52,204 nucleotides of DNA from Lachnospiraceae bacterium (GCA_017440575.1 JAFSGY010000050.1:1-52204), one strand, 5' to 3'; numbered from the stretch's first letter, positions 42,449 through 50,508 are shown. Notes: a model not told the origin generated them from the sequence alone. Made by a program: numbers and translations.

Positions 42449-43747
42449 ATGATGCCTTTTTTAGGAAGTGAAATATTATGGCTGTTTTTACTATATTCTT
42501 TTATAGGATGGCTATATGAAACCGTGGTAGCAGCAGTAGTGCAAAAAAAGTTTGTAAACAAAGGATTGGTAAATCTGCCTTTTTGTACCTTGTACGGTGG
42601 TGCAGCAATCTTTATTACCGTTTTTGGAAGTGAATTGCAGGGAGTCTGGTTATACATAGGCTCTGTGATTATGATTACTGTTTTTAAATGGGTATCGGGC
42701 CGTCTGATAGAGAGAATCTATCATGAGAGATGGTGGGACTATTCGGATAAGCGGTGGAATATTGATGGATATGCGCATTTGCTGGATTCCGAACTATTGG
42801 GTATTGCTGCGGCAGTTATGATAAAATGGGTGAATCCATTGCTGTTAAAGGGATTTGACATGCTACCGCATACCTTAGTCATAATTGTGCTTTGGGTGCT
42901 TTCTGTTGCATTGGTATTAGATATCCTTGCTACGCTGATAGCTCTTTATGGAAAAGAGAGTCAGGCAAAGCAATGGGAGCAGGTTGATAAATGGTTTAAC
43001 AGGATAACGGCTTCTCTTAGTCAGAATATTTATATAAGAGTCGATAAGAGAAGAAAAAGAGCTTATCCGCAGACCAAGGCTGTAGAACAGAAGGATTTGT
43101 CTGAACGTGTGGTTTTCGCCGCTGGCTGTAGTGTATTTAAGGTTTTCTGGCTTTTTATCATAGGTGCATTTCTTGGGGATATTACGGAAACCATTTTCTG
43201 TCGTATTACAGCAGGTGTATGGATGAGCAGAAGCAGTGTTGTGTGGGGACCATTTAGTATTGTATGGGGCTTGGCAATAGCAGTCTTTACGGTTCTACTA
43301 TATAAGTATAAGGATAGCTCAGACAGAGTACTCTTTTTTGCCGGCGTTGTGCTTGGTGGAGCATATGAGTATGTGTGTAGTGTATTTACGGAGATTGTCT
43401 TTGGCAAGGTATTCTGGGATTACAGTCATATCCGCTTCAATCTAGGAGGAAGAATTAACTTGCTATATTGTTTCTTTTGGGGAATTGCAGCAGTGGTCTG
43501 GATTAAGGGAATCTATCCTAAGGTATCTGCATGGATTGAGAAGATACCAGTTAAGCTAGGAACGGTTTTGACATGGATTATGATTGTATTTATGTGTTGT
43601 AATATGGCAGTATCAAGTATGGCGCTTGTGCGAAGTACCCAAAGACAGAATGACATTCTGGCTGAACATACCTGGCAGAAGATTATGGATGAAAGATTTG
43701 ATGATGAGAGATTGAGTCGGATTTATCCGAATGCGATAGAGAAATGA
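42449..43747 (+). CDS. CmpB-like putative ABC-transporter type IV membrane protein (tandem)
   Basis: This multi-pass protein belongs to the poorly understood ABC_trans_CmpB group. Two homologous halves are seen: LYSFIGWLYETVVAAVVQKK with RWWDYSDKRWNIDG in the first, and GAFLGDITETIFCRITAGVW with FWDYSHIRFNLGGRI in the second. Each has helices around the conserved Glu and WDYS motifs. I start at 42449 because AAGGAGG lies just upstream; the ATG at 42428 precedes that site. The product is 432 residues. A cytoplasmic stretch near 190-220 is basic. Despite the family name no transported molecule is known. A terminator follows. Confidence 0.8.
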   Translation: MMPFLGSEILWLFLLYSFIGWLYETVVAAVVQKKFVNKGLVNLPFCTLYGGAAIFITVFGSELQGVWLYIGSVIMITVFKWVSGRLIERIYHERWWDYSDKRWNIDGYAHLLDSELLGIAAAVMIKWVNPLLLKGFDMLPHTLVIIVLWVLSVALVLDILATLIALYGKESQAKQWEQVDKWFNRITASLSQNIYIRVDKRRKRAYPQTKAVEQKDLSERVVFAAGCSVFKVFWLFIIGAFLGDITETIFCRITAGVWMSRSSVVWGPFSIVWGLAIAVFTVLLYKYKDSSDRVLFFAGVVLGGAYEYVCSVFTEIVFGKVFWDYSHIRFNLGGRINLLYCFFWGIAAVVWIKGIYPKVSAWIEKIPVKLGTVLTWIMIVFMCCNMAVSSMALVRSTQRQNDILAEHTWQKIMDERFDDERLSRIYPNAIEK

Positions 43748-43786
43748 ACCGTCTTTTGTCGAGGAGATAGAGGGCGGTTCATTTTT
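43745..43786 (+). terminator. Intrinsic terminator
   Basis: An 11-bp stem (TGAACCGTCTT with AGGGCGGTTCA, G-U pairs) is followed by five T. The stem begins on the stop codon of the CmpB-like gene. Confidence 0.75.
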
Positions 43787-43822
43787 ATGCTAGAATATAC
43801 ATTTCAATACAAATAGTATGTA

Positions 43823-43851
43823 TTGCACATTGATGATAAATATGATAGAAT
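43823..43851 (+). promoter_or_regulatory. Possible promoter of the toxin-antitoxin operon
   Basis: TTGCAC and TAGAAT are 17 bases apart with TGA before TAGAAT (extended -10). A second TATAAT at 43904-43909 has no good -35. Confidence 0.4.
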
Positions 43852-43941
43852 AAAGCAAACATACATTCGACAAAATAATGTATACTTTTATATGAAGATT
43901 AAGTATAATAATAGCAGAAATAATGGGAAGGAGATATGTTA

Positions 43942-44106
43942 ATGAAAGCTATAGTAAAAGACAATGGTATAACAAATAATCAAGTAGCGATGAAAACATT
44001 ATTTTCTTATCTTGATAAAGGAATTGATGATATGGAGGCTGGAAAAGTTCATACTGTAGAAGAAGCCTTTCAGATTATCAAGGAAAAAATAGAGAGTGAA
44101 TTATAA
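43942..44106 (+). CDS. Type II antitoxin, RelB/ParD-like (54 aa)
   Basis: This short frame is a likely antitoxin. It begins MKAIVKDNGITNNQVAMKTL and has GIDDMEAGKVHTVEEAFQII, the helical stretch common in RelB/ParD-like antitoxins that wraps a RelE/ParE toxin. The ATG has AAGGAGA seven bases upstream. Its last 11 bases overlap the GTG start of the toxin, the usual coupled arrangement with antitoxin first. A DNA-binding N-terminal strand is probable but not certain. Confidence 0.75.
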   Translation: MKAIVKDNGITNNQVAMKTLFSYLDKGIDDMEAGKVHTVEEAFQIIKEKIESEL

Positions 44107-44443
44107 GGTATTAGTAACGGATGAAGCAACGGAAGATATATTTCATTTAGTAAAGTATGTCTATGTGGATTTATGCAACCCGGATGCAGCAGATAAATTG
44201 TATAGTAATCTGAATAGAGAAGTTAATAATATGGGTAACTTTCCGTTAAAATTTTCAGATTCAGGATTAAAATATAGAGGCTATATTATACATAAAAAAG
44301 TATATCAATCTTATTTATTATTTTACGTTATAGATAATGAAGAAAAGAAAGTGTTTATTTTACGGGTTTTAAAAGATATCATGAATTGGCGTAAAATCAT
44401 ACAAGAAACAAGCATTTATCATTTTTCGCATTATAGGAGATGA
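44096..44443 (+). CDS. Type II toxin, RelE/ParE family
   Basis: This 115-residue protein has the RelE/ParE plan: VLVTDEATEDIFHLVKYVYV as the first strand and helix, YSNLNREVNNMGNFP in the helical hairpin and KYRGYIIHKKVYQSYLLFYV with IDNEEKKVFILRVLKDIMNWRKII, the central sheet with Arg residues. It starts with GTG overlapping the antitoxin end. ParE poisons gyrase while RelE cuts mRNA at ribosomes; the motif set is nearer ParE/RelE in general and does not settle which. The C-terminal HFSHYRR is basic. Confidence 0.8.
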   Translation: MNYKVLVTDEATEDIFHLVKYVYVDLCNPDAADKLYSNLNREVNNMGNFPLKFSDSGLKYRGYIIHKKVYQSYLLFYVIDNEEKKVFILRVLKDIMNWRKIIQETSIYHFSHYRR

Positions 44444-44452
44444 AAGTAATAT

Positions 44453-44644
44453 ATGAAAAGCACATTAATAAAAGACACCACCAAAGAAGAACGTATTGTA
44501 TTAATCAAAGAATGGCTTCCACAGGACGATGGACTGGAGGACTGTGGCATTGATCTCTGGGATATGTATCGTGATTATATCAATGGTGAGAAGGAAATCG
44601 CAGAGATTAATGCGGAATTTCAGGCGACGTATTATAGGGAATAA
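44453..44644 (+). CDS. Small hypothetical protein (63 aa)
   Basis: The protein is conserved-looking but its function is unknown to me. It begins MKSTLIKDTTKEERIVLIKEW and continues DCGIDLWDMYRDYINGEKEI with a Tyr-rich end. It is acidic, soluble and short. It starts nine bases after the toxin gene, so it shares that transcript, but its codon use and GC content are closer to the core genes. The ribosome binding site is weak (GGAG at about 13 bases, AAAG nearer). It could be independent of the toxin-antitoxin pair. Confidence 0.6.
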   Translation: MKSTLIKDTTKEERIVLIKEWLPQDDGLEDCGIDLWDMYRDYINGEKEIAEINAEFQATYYRE

Positions 44645-44723
44645 ATTTTCTTTTCCGTAGAATTTCCTTGAATACGATTCGATAGTCTTTTCAGTTTTGC
44701 TGTTCTATAATATAAATGTAAAC

Positions 44724-44739
44724 AACAATAGCTATTGTT
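44724..44739. promoter_or_regulatory. Perfect 16-bp palindrome before the XRE-receiver gene
   Basis: AACAATAGCTATTGTT lies 13 bases after a TATAAT (44706-44711) and 24 bases before the ribosome binding site. It is a likely operator, perhaps for the XRE-receiver protein itself. Confidence 0.5.
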
Positions 44740-44776
44740 AACACTGTAAAACATAGATAGATTGGAAGGTGTTAAT

Positions 44777-45331
44777 ATGTATATCGGAAATCAGATTTTA
44801 GAGCTTCGTAAAAAGCGTGGTATAACGCAGGAAATGTTGGCGGAAGAGATGGGAGTGTCTGTTGGAGCGGTTTCTAAATGGGAAACTGGTAAGTCAATAC
44901 CAGACGTTATTATGCTGTGTGCATTGGCAGATTATTTTGAGGTTACCACGGATGAACTGTTAGGAAGAGCCAGTGAAAAAGACTTTATTATATGTGATGA
45001 TGCGCAATTAATCGGAATGGCTGTAAAGGATATTCTTACAAAAAATGGTTATAAGAATGTCAGAGTAGTGGAAAATGGTGAACAGCTTTATGAGGAGATA
45101 AAGACAAAAATACCTTATGGTATCTTTTTGGATATTCATCTTCCTGACATTGATGGGCTGGATTTGCTAAATGATATTAAGCAGCAAAACAAAGAGATTA
45201 AGATTATCATGCTTACAGCAGACAGTTCGGATGAAACGAAGAGTAAGGCTGTGGAGTATGGAGCAGATGCGTATATAACAAAGCCATTTTTACCGGAGCA
45301 TATAGAAATGGTGCTAAAGACAATGGAATAG
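44777..45331 (+). CDS. XRE helix-turn-helix fused to a response-regulator receiver domain
   Basis: This 184-residue protein has an N-terminal Cro/CI HTH (QILELRKKRGITQEMLAEEM, GAVSKWETGKSIPDV) followed from about residue 72 by a CheY-like receiver: FIICDDAQLIGMAVKDIL with the acidic pair, FLDIHLPDIDGLDLL with the phospho-accepting Asp, MLTADSSDE with the Thr and YITKPFLPEHIEMVLKTM with the Lys. The order HTH then receiver is opposite to ordinary response regulators. I start at 44777, with GGAAGGTG five bases upstream; a TTG at 44762 precedes that site. No histidine kinase is adjacent. Confidence 0.88.
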   Translation: MYIGNQILELRKKRGITQEMLAEEMGVSVGAVSKWETGKSIPDVIMLCALADYFEVTTDELLGRASEKDFIICDDAQLIGMAVKDILTKNGYKNVRVVENGEQLYEEIKTKIPYGIFLDIHLPDIDGLDLLNDIKQQNKEIKIIMLTADSSDETKSKAVEYGADAYITKPFLPEHIEMVLKTME

Positions 45332-45348
45332 TGGTTAATGAAAAAGTG

Positions 45349-45388
45349 GGCAATGTCAGTAAAGAGAACGTCAGACATTGCCTTTTTT
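45349..45388 (+). terminator. Intrinsic terminator
   Basis: GGCAATGTC pairs with GACATTGCC across a 16-base loop, followed by six T. Confidence 0.85.
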
Positions 45389-45554
45389 ATGTAATAGGAT
45401 AATGCTGTAACGTAGTGAGAATTAGACAAGAATATCTAAGGAGTATATTTATAAAAATTTAATGAGCAAATAGTATATACGAATTAGTATGTGTATGATA
45501 AAAACAATTATCTATTAATAATATATATTATCTGACGATATGGAGGGAAATAAA

Positions 45555-46544
45555 ATGGAAGTAACAAAGAGAAAGGCATTGAGAAATAAATTAATGCTTG
45601 GTATGGGAGTCGGTTTTCTGGCAACCATGTTATGGGTAATCTTTATTTTAAAATTATTGGAAAAGGGTACAATAAGTACAGTAATTGCCTCGATATCTAT
45701 TATTGGAGTATTTCTGTTTATTTTTGGTGGAATAGGTGTAACTGTTCGTTTCTTTATGGGAAAAATGCTCCATATTTTCAGTGGAATTCAGGATATGACA
45801 AACGAAACTCTTGATATGGGTGCAAATAAACTGGCAGAGAGAAATGATGAAATTGGTGAGATGGCTCGTGCAATACAGGAAACCATTGCTTCTAATACTA
45901 TTTTGCAGGCAGAGCAGGTTGCGGACATGAAGGATAAAATCGATGCAATTGGCAATGCCATTGAGCGTATTACAGAGAATATTGAGATGCTCGCACAGAG
46001 TGCAGAACTAATGAAGAATTATGATGAATTAGCAGAGAGGATTATGGGTGAGCATGGTAAGGGATTTGCGGTTGTAGCAGAAGAGATTCGTGCATTAGCT
46101 GACCAGTCAAGAGAGTCCACAGAGCAGATTGAAAAGATTGTAGCGGCTCTTTTGGATAATTCTGCTATTAGTGTAGAAATTACAAAGGAAGTATCAGAAG
46201 CTTTCTTAAAGCAGAATGAAAAAATTCATGAGACAGAGGTTATCTTTAGTTCTCTGAATAGTGAAATCGGAAAGGTAAGTGGTTCTGTTAAGGAGATTAC
46301 CGGAGAAGTAGAAGACCTGAATGCACATACCGATGTGATTGAAACCGGAATCAGCACGCTGACAGATTCTGCACAGCAGAATGCAGACAGTGCAGAGAAA
46401 ACAACAGAGAATGTAGAAGAATTCCGCCAGATAGTAGATGAGTGTAATCGTGCGACAGAGACTGTTGTAAATGTTTCGGAAGAGTTAGTTGGCTATATCA
46501 AGAAATTTGGTGTAGATTCTATAAAAGAGAGAATTATGTCATAG
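45555..46544 (+). CDS. Methyl-accepting chemotaxis-like protein lacking sensor domain and signalling tip
   Basis: This 329-residue protein has two N-terminal membrane helices (about 16-40 and 48-70) separated only by a few residues, so no outside sensor domain, then a HAMP-like stretch and a long coiled coil. Part of the MCP signalling domain is kept: MGEHGKGFAVVAEEIRALADQSRESTEQI. The hairpin tip that contacts CheA and CheW (normally QTNLLALNAAIEAARAGE before this) is replaced by NYDELAERIMGE. Downstream helices with Glu/Gln/Ala repeats remain. I start at 45555 with GGAGGG seven bases upstream; the ATG at 45540 precedes that site. It is probably a degenerate or repurposed receptor. Confidence 0.8.
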   Translation: MEVTKRKALRNKLMLGMGVGFLATMLWVIFILKLLEKGTISTVIASISIIGVFLFIFGGIGVTVRFFMGKMLHIFSGIQDMTNETLDMGANKLAERNDEIGEMARAIQETIASNTILQAEQVADMKDKIDAIGNAIERITENIEMLAQSAELMKNYDELAERIMGEHGKGFAVVAEEIRALADQSRESTEQIEKIVAALLDNSAISVEITKEVSEAFLKQNEKIHETEVIFSSLNSEIGKVSGSVKEITGEVEDLNAHTDVIETGISTLTDSAQQNADSAEKTTENVEEFRQIVDECNRATETVVNVSEELVGYIKKFGVDSIKERIMS

Positions 46545-46557
46545 AATGAAAGTATAA

Positions 46558-46588
46558 AACCTGATGTGAGAAATCGCATCAGGTTTTT
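46558..46588 (+). terminator. Intrinsic terminator
   Basis: An 11-bp stem (AACCTGATGTG/CGCATCAGGTT, one G-U) followed by T. Confidence 0.85.
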
Positions 46589-46615
46589 CGTTTGTGGTGT
46601 TTAAAATTTTGTGAC

Positions 46616-46643
46616 TTGATATGCATATGCCTTATGGTAAAAT
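46616..46643 (+). promoter_or_regulatory. Promoter of the GH106-like gene
   Basis: TTGATA and TAAAAT are 16 bases apart with TGG as extended -10. Confidence 0.5.
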
Positions 46644-46719
46644 AATACAAGAAGTATCAAGTAACTTTGTATAATTGGGGCTAAGGAAAAATATAGTCCA
46701 TATATGAGGAGCATAAACG

Positions 46720-48864
46720 ATGGAACAGATAATAAATGTTTTAAATGATATTTTAAATCCATCCGATGAATTTACGCCAATTCCATTCTGGTTCTTTAAT
46801 GATGAGCCGGATGAAGAGAGAATTCGGAAGCAATTAGAGGACTATGTGGAAAAGGGCGTAAATGGTATCGTATTACATCCAAGAATTGGTGTTCCAAAGG
46901 AACTGCCATATCTGTCTGAGGAATATTTTGAGGTGGTTCGTTTTATTGTAAAAACGGCAGACTCTTTAGGAATGAAGATTGTTCTCTATGACGAGGGTAT
47001 GTATCCGTCCGGCTCTGCACATGGAATGGTAGTATCAAAGAACCCGGAATTTGCCTCAAAAGGCATTACCGTAGTGAAAGCAGAAGCGGATATTCCGACT
47101 TCTGCAAAAGTGATTACACAGTTTGAGGATGGCAGTTATTTAATTTATGACTTTACCCACGGAACCATACGAGGTATTCATTTTGGCGAAGATGATGGCG
47201 AAGAGGGTGCTCCGGCTTCTGCAGATATTCTGAATCCGGAGGCAGTTGATACCTTTATTCAGATGACTCATGACCAGTATTATGAGCATTTAAAAGAGTA
47301 TTTTGGCAATACAGTCATTGCTTTTTTTACTGACGAGCCTAGTGCACTTGGCAGAAATGCAGGCGGTTATCGAGAATGGGTAAGCGGTATGGAAGAGGAA
47401 CTGATTGCTGGTGGCGGAAGCTTAGAGGAGTTGTCCGGCTTATTCGAACATCAAGAAAATAAGACTACGGTACTGTATCATAAGCTTATTAAAAAGTATT
47501 TACGAGAGATTTTCTATGCAAGACTTTCTAACTGGAGTGAGGCTCATGGGATTGCACTGATGGGACATCCTGAGGTCAGTGATGATGTGGAGGAAGAGCT
47601 TTACTTCCATATTCCGGGACAGGATTTGATTATGCGCAGAGTATCGCCGGAAACAGGAGGGCTGACAGAATTTGATTCTGTGCAGGCAAAGCTATCCGCA
47701 GATATTGCAAGACATTTAGGACGTAGAAGAAATGCAAATGAATGCTTTGGTGTATGCTTCCGCGATAACATACCTTGGTATTTTACAGCGGCTGACATGA
47801 AGTGGTACATAGATTGGCTTGGGTTTAGAGGTGTGAATCTCTTTGTACCGCATGCCTTTTATTATAGCGTTGCAGGGGCAAGAAAAGAGGAGCGTCCGCC
47901 TGATGTAGGACCAAACAATATCTGGTGGAAGCATTATCGCCGTTTTTCTGATTATATGAAGCGTTTGTCTTATCTGATGACGGATTCTGTAAATAGTGCA
48001 AAGATTGCTGTTTTATGTGATAACAACAGAGTTCCGTATAAGGAATTAGCGGTACTTTATGAGAATCAGATAGAGTTTAATTATTTGCCGATTGCTTTAT
48101 TGGAAAAGGCTCAGATTCAGAATGGAAAGCTATGTATTGCCGGGTATGAATATGAGGCAGTATTGAATGTAACAGATAAGGGCTGGAATGAGAGGCTTAA
48201 TAAGCTGCAGGAAGAGTCAATGGATAACGAGAAGCTTTGGCAGGTAGAAAAGGTAGAAGAACTGTTAGAAGAAGCAAGCTTTCATGCTGTGCAAACAGAT
48301 ATGACAGTTCCGTCATTACGTGCTACGAAGCTACAGAAGCAGGGAGTTACCATGTATTTGCTTTCCAATGAAGGGGAGCAGGATTTATGTGCAAGGGTTC
48401 AGTTTACAGAAGCAAAATCTCTTATAGCTCTCAAGCTCTGGAATGGCAGTTATAAAGCAATGGAAAATAACGCAGAACTTTGTCTACAGCCAAGAGAGAC
48501 CATGCTGGTTATTGAAGATGAGAATCAGGTTATCACAAAGGAAATAGAGCCGGAAAAAGCTAAGATATATCTTGGTGACTGGACAGAAAAGATCACATTC
48601 GTAGAGAGAAAAGAAAACGAAGCTGTATATAAAATAAATTATGACATGGATATCATTACTGGTGGCGAATATTTCACGGTAAAAGGTGAAGAAATGGTGG
48701 AGTGCTATTGTAACGGTGAATTTGTGGATGTCAGTTTCTGGGGAATACATAGCTTTGACATTGGTTCTTATCTGCATGAGGGAGAAAATGAAATAAAGCT
48801 TGTTTTCACGGGAAATGCGGCAAATATCTATTGTGATGCAAAGATACCATTTGGAATTTCTTGA
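46720..48864 (+). CDS. GH106-like glycoside hydrolase
   Basis: This 714-residue cytoplasmic protein resembles family GH106 (alpha-L-rhamnosidase and relatives). The opening PIPFWFFNDEPDEERIRKQL, the VNGIVLHPRIG element and IVLYDEGMYPSGSAHG (barrel strands with acidic residues) are typical, as is AFFTDEPSALG. A C-terminal beta-sandwich domain (about 615-714, with FDIGSYLHEGENEIKLVF) resembles the galactose-binding fold. No signal peptide is found, so it would work on imported oligosaccharides, perhaps from the ABC importer. GAGGAG lies eight bases before the ATG. The exact linkage cut is not known. Confidence 0.75.
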   Translation: MEQIINVLNDILNPSDEFTPIPFWFFNDEPDEERIRKQLEDYVEKGVNGIVLHPRIGVPKELPYLSEEYFEVVRFIVKTADSLGMKIVLYDEGMYPSGSAHGMVVSKNPEFASKGITVVKAEADIPTSAKVITQFEDGSYLIYDFTHGTIRGIHFGEDDGEEGAPASADILNPEAVDTFIQMTHDQYYEHLKEYFGNTVIAFFTDEPSALGRNAGGYREWVSGMEEELIAGGGSLEELSGLFEHQENKTTVLYHKLIKKYLREIFYARLSNWSEAHGIALMGHPEVSDDVEEELYFHIPGQDLIMRRVSPETGGLTEFDSVQAKLSADIARHLGRRRNANECFGVCFRDNIPWYFTAADMKWYIDWLGFRGVNLFVPHAFYYSVAGARKEERPPDVGPNNIWWKHYRRFSDYMKRLSYLMTDSVNSAKIAVLCDNNRVPYKELAVLYENQIEFNYLPIALLEKAQIQNGKLCIAGYEYEAVLNVTDKGWNERLNKLQEESMDNEKLWQVEKVEELLEEASFHAVQTDMTVPSLRATKLQKQGVTMYLLSNEGEQDLCARVQFTEAKSLIALKLWNGSYKAMENNAELCLQPRETMLVIEDENQVITKEIEPEKAKIYLGDWTEKITFVERKENEAVYKINYDMDIITGGEYFTVKGEEMVECYCNGEFVDVSFWGIHSFDIGSYLHEGENEIKLVFTGNAANIYCDAKIPFGIS

Positions 48865-48885
48865 AAATAAATATTTGTATTTATT

Positions 48886-48915
48886 GGGCGGTAGCGGATT
48901 GCTACCGCCCATTTT
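48886..48915 (+). terminator. Intrinsic terminator of the GH106-like gene
   Basis: A 10-bp GC-rich stem (GGGCGGTAGC/GCTACCGCCC) with a GGATT loop and an ATTTTAT tail. Confidence 0.85.
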
Positions 48916-48927
48916 ATGTGATAGAAT
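48899..48927 (+). promoter_or_regulatory. Promoter of the cobalamin-controlled operon
   Basis: TTGCTA and TAGAAT are 17 bases apart with TGA as extended -10. The -35 box lies in the loop and right arm of the preceding terminator. The start would be near 48934, where the riboswitch begins. Confidence 0.5.
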
Positions 48928-48933
48928 AGCTTT

Positions 48934-49150
48934 GCTTTATGGGGAAACAGGTGTAAATCCTGTACGAGCCCGTCGCCGTGAAGTGTGAGAAATATTGTTA
49001 AGTCTACCGAATGCCGCAGATTTGGGAAATGCCATTGGAGAAATCCGAGAAGGCGGCTTATCATAAGCACGAAGTCGAAATATCCATAAAGCAAAAGCCT
49101 TAGTTCTTGAAAAAGAGAACCGCGAGTGCCGGTTTCATAAGGAAAATAAA
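48934..49150 (+). promoter_or_regulatory. Cobalamin (adenosylcobalamin-type) riboswitch
   Basis: The conserved core is easy to see: GGGGAAACAGGTGTAAAT with CCTGT closing the P3 stem (ACAGG/CCTGT at 48947-48963), then CCCGTCGCCGTGAAG. GCTTTATGG (48934-48942) pairs with CCATAAAGC (49084-49092) to close the aptamer, with GCACGAAGTCGAAATAT just inside. A hairpin AACCG/CGGTT and a long TTCGTGAATC/GATTTACGAA hairpin (49151-49181) lie before the ribosome binding site and may form the expression platform; no U run follows, so translational control is likely. High cobalamin would switch off the two downstream genes. Confidence 0.92.
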
Positions 49151-49210
49151 TTCGTGAATCCATAAATAAAAGATTTACGAATAAATAGAAGTATAAAGGA
49201 GAAAAGACAA

Positions 49211-49666
49211 ATGAAAATGACAAAAATGTCACATGTAAGACAAAAACTGTCATTCATCCTTTGTATGGTGCTGATTGCGGCTATGGCATTACTTACAACC
49301 GGATGTAATGATAAGACATCACAGGAGGCAGCGCAGACGACTTCTGCTTCGACAGAAACGCAGGTTCTTGGCGAAGGTGAGACGAAGTTCACGATAACAG
49401 TAGTGGACAAGGAAGGAACAGAAGCTTCTTTTGAGATTCATACCGATAAGGAAATGGTTGGAGAAGCACTGCAGGAATGTGGTTTACTGGAAGGTGAGGA
49501 AGGACCGTATGGTCTTTATGTAAAAACAGTAAATGGTATTACGGCCGATTACGATGTGGACCAGACCTATTGGGCGTTTTATATCAATGGTGAATATGCC
49601 ATGACAGGTGTTGATGTGACAGAGATTACAGAGGGAGATGCTTATTCCCTGAAGGTTGAAAAATAA
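49211..49666 (+). CDS. DUF4430 lipoprotein, probable cobalamin-binding surface protein
   Basis: This 151-residue lipoprotein has a signal peptide ending at LTTGC (Cys32), a Thr/Ser/Gln linker and a single DUF4430 domain, which shares the fold of the transcobalamin C-terminal domain. The late YWAFYINGEYAMTGVDVTEI with DAYSLKVEK is typical. The cobalamin riboswitch directly upstream strongly suggests that it captures corrinoids at the surface and hands them to the adjacent transporter component. AAGGAGA lies seven bases before the ATG. Its stop overlaps the next start (TAATG). Confidence 0.88.
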   Translation: MKMTKMSHVRQKLSFILCMVLIAAMALLTTGCNDKTSQEAAQTTSASTETQVLGEGETKFTITVVDKEGTEASFEIHTDKEMVGEALQECGLLEGEEGPYGLYVKTVNGITADYDVDQTYWAFYINGEYAMTGVDVTEITEGDAYSLKVEK

Positions 49667-50169
49667 TGAAACTGAATGTCAGAGAGATTACATTATTTGG
49701 CATGCTTGGAGCAGTTATGTACTGCTCTAAGCTACTAATGGAATTTTTACCGAATATTCATCTGCTCGGAACGCTGACAATAGCTTATACCCTTGCCTTT
49801 CGCAAGAAAGCATTGTATCCTATTTATGTTTATGTGTTACTGAATGGACTTTTGGGTGGATTTTCTGCATGGTGGTTTCCCTATCTGTATGTATGGACGA
49901 TTCTGTGGGCGGTTACCATGTTGCTACCTAAGAAATGCAACCGCTTTGTATATATGCTGGTTTGCTCTGCACATGGATTTTTGTTCGGCGTGTTGTATGC
50001 TCCGGCACAGGCATTGATGTTTGGCTTAAATTTTGATGGAATGATTGCATGGATTGTTGCAGGTTTTCCGTTTGATTGTATACATGGAGTCAGTAATTTC
50101 TTTACCGGAATTTTGATTGTGCCGATTGCTTCGGTGTTAAAGCGGGCGAAACAAATGGCACTGAATTAA
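49666..50169 (+). CDS. ECF transporter substrate-binding (S) component, probably for cobalamin
   Basis: This 167-residue membrane protein has five to six helices and the S-component look: ITLFGMLGAVMYCSKLLMEF at the start with the alanine/small-residue face, then LLGGFSAWWFPYLYVW and a late FDCIHGVSNFFTGILIVPI. It needs EcfA, EcfA' and EcfT, which are not in the window. Its overlap with the DUF4430 lipoprotein gene and the riboswitch make cobalamin or a precursor the likely substrate, although the transporter family itself does not tell. A terminator follows 65 bases after the stop. Confidence 0.82.
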   Translation: MKLNVREITLFGMLGAVMYCSKLLMEFLPNIHLLGTLTIAYTLAFRKKALYPIYVYVLLNGLLGGFSAWWFPYLYVWTILWAVTMLLPKKCNRFVYMLVCSAHGFLFGVLYAPAQALMFGLNFDGMIAWIVAGFPFDCIHGVSNFFTGILIVPIASVLKRAKQMALN

Positions 50170-50452
50170 AAATTACTTTTTAACATAATTTTAACAAAAC
50201 ATTAACTTATGTTAATGAATAGAGGGATATGCGATAAAACCTTGGGAAATGGCGGTTTCTCAAGGTTTTTGTCATGTTTGAGATTATGGAGAAATATCGT
50301 AACGTGATGTAAATTGGTGTAGTTTTAAGAAGAAATGGTGTCAAAAATGGTGTAGAAATGTTGATACATATGGGAGCAAGTTCTCTTTGAAACGATTATC
50401 TGATTTTAACAAATTTTTCTTCCAACTTTCGCAGGGAACAGTGAAAACATCA
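50170..50452. other. Intergenic stretch after the ECF gene
   Basis: Apart from the terminator at 50236-50270 the stretch is AT-rich. TGGTGTAG or TGGTGTCA occurs three times at about 50315, 50336 and 50348; no gene or clear structure is seen. Confidence 0.5.
50236..50270 (+). terminator. Intrinsic terminator of the cobalamin operon
   Basis: A 14-bp stem starting AAAACCTTGGGAAA with TTTCTCAAGGTTTT (one G-U) and a TGGCGG loop, ending in T. Confidence 0.88.
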
Positions 50453-50481
50453 TTGAAGTAATGTGGAAAATGTGCTATAAT
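50453..50481 (+). promoter_or_regulatory. Strong promoter of the XRE-YhcG operon
   Basis: TTGAAG and TATAAT are 17 bases apart, with TGC extended -10. An upstream ATG at 50461 lies in this promoter, so translation must start later. Confidence 0.75.
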
Positions 50482-50508
50482 AACCACACAATGAGTGGAG
50501 AGTCGCGT

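Noticed and set aside
48484..48912. 142-aa minus-strand frame opposite the GH106-like gene end
   Set aside because: It runs across a terminator and lacks a ribosome binding site; it is a shadow frame.
50315..50356. Three TGGTGT motifs as a repeat array
   Set aside because: They are short, unevenly spaced and not more than expected in such an AT-rich stretch.
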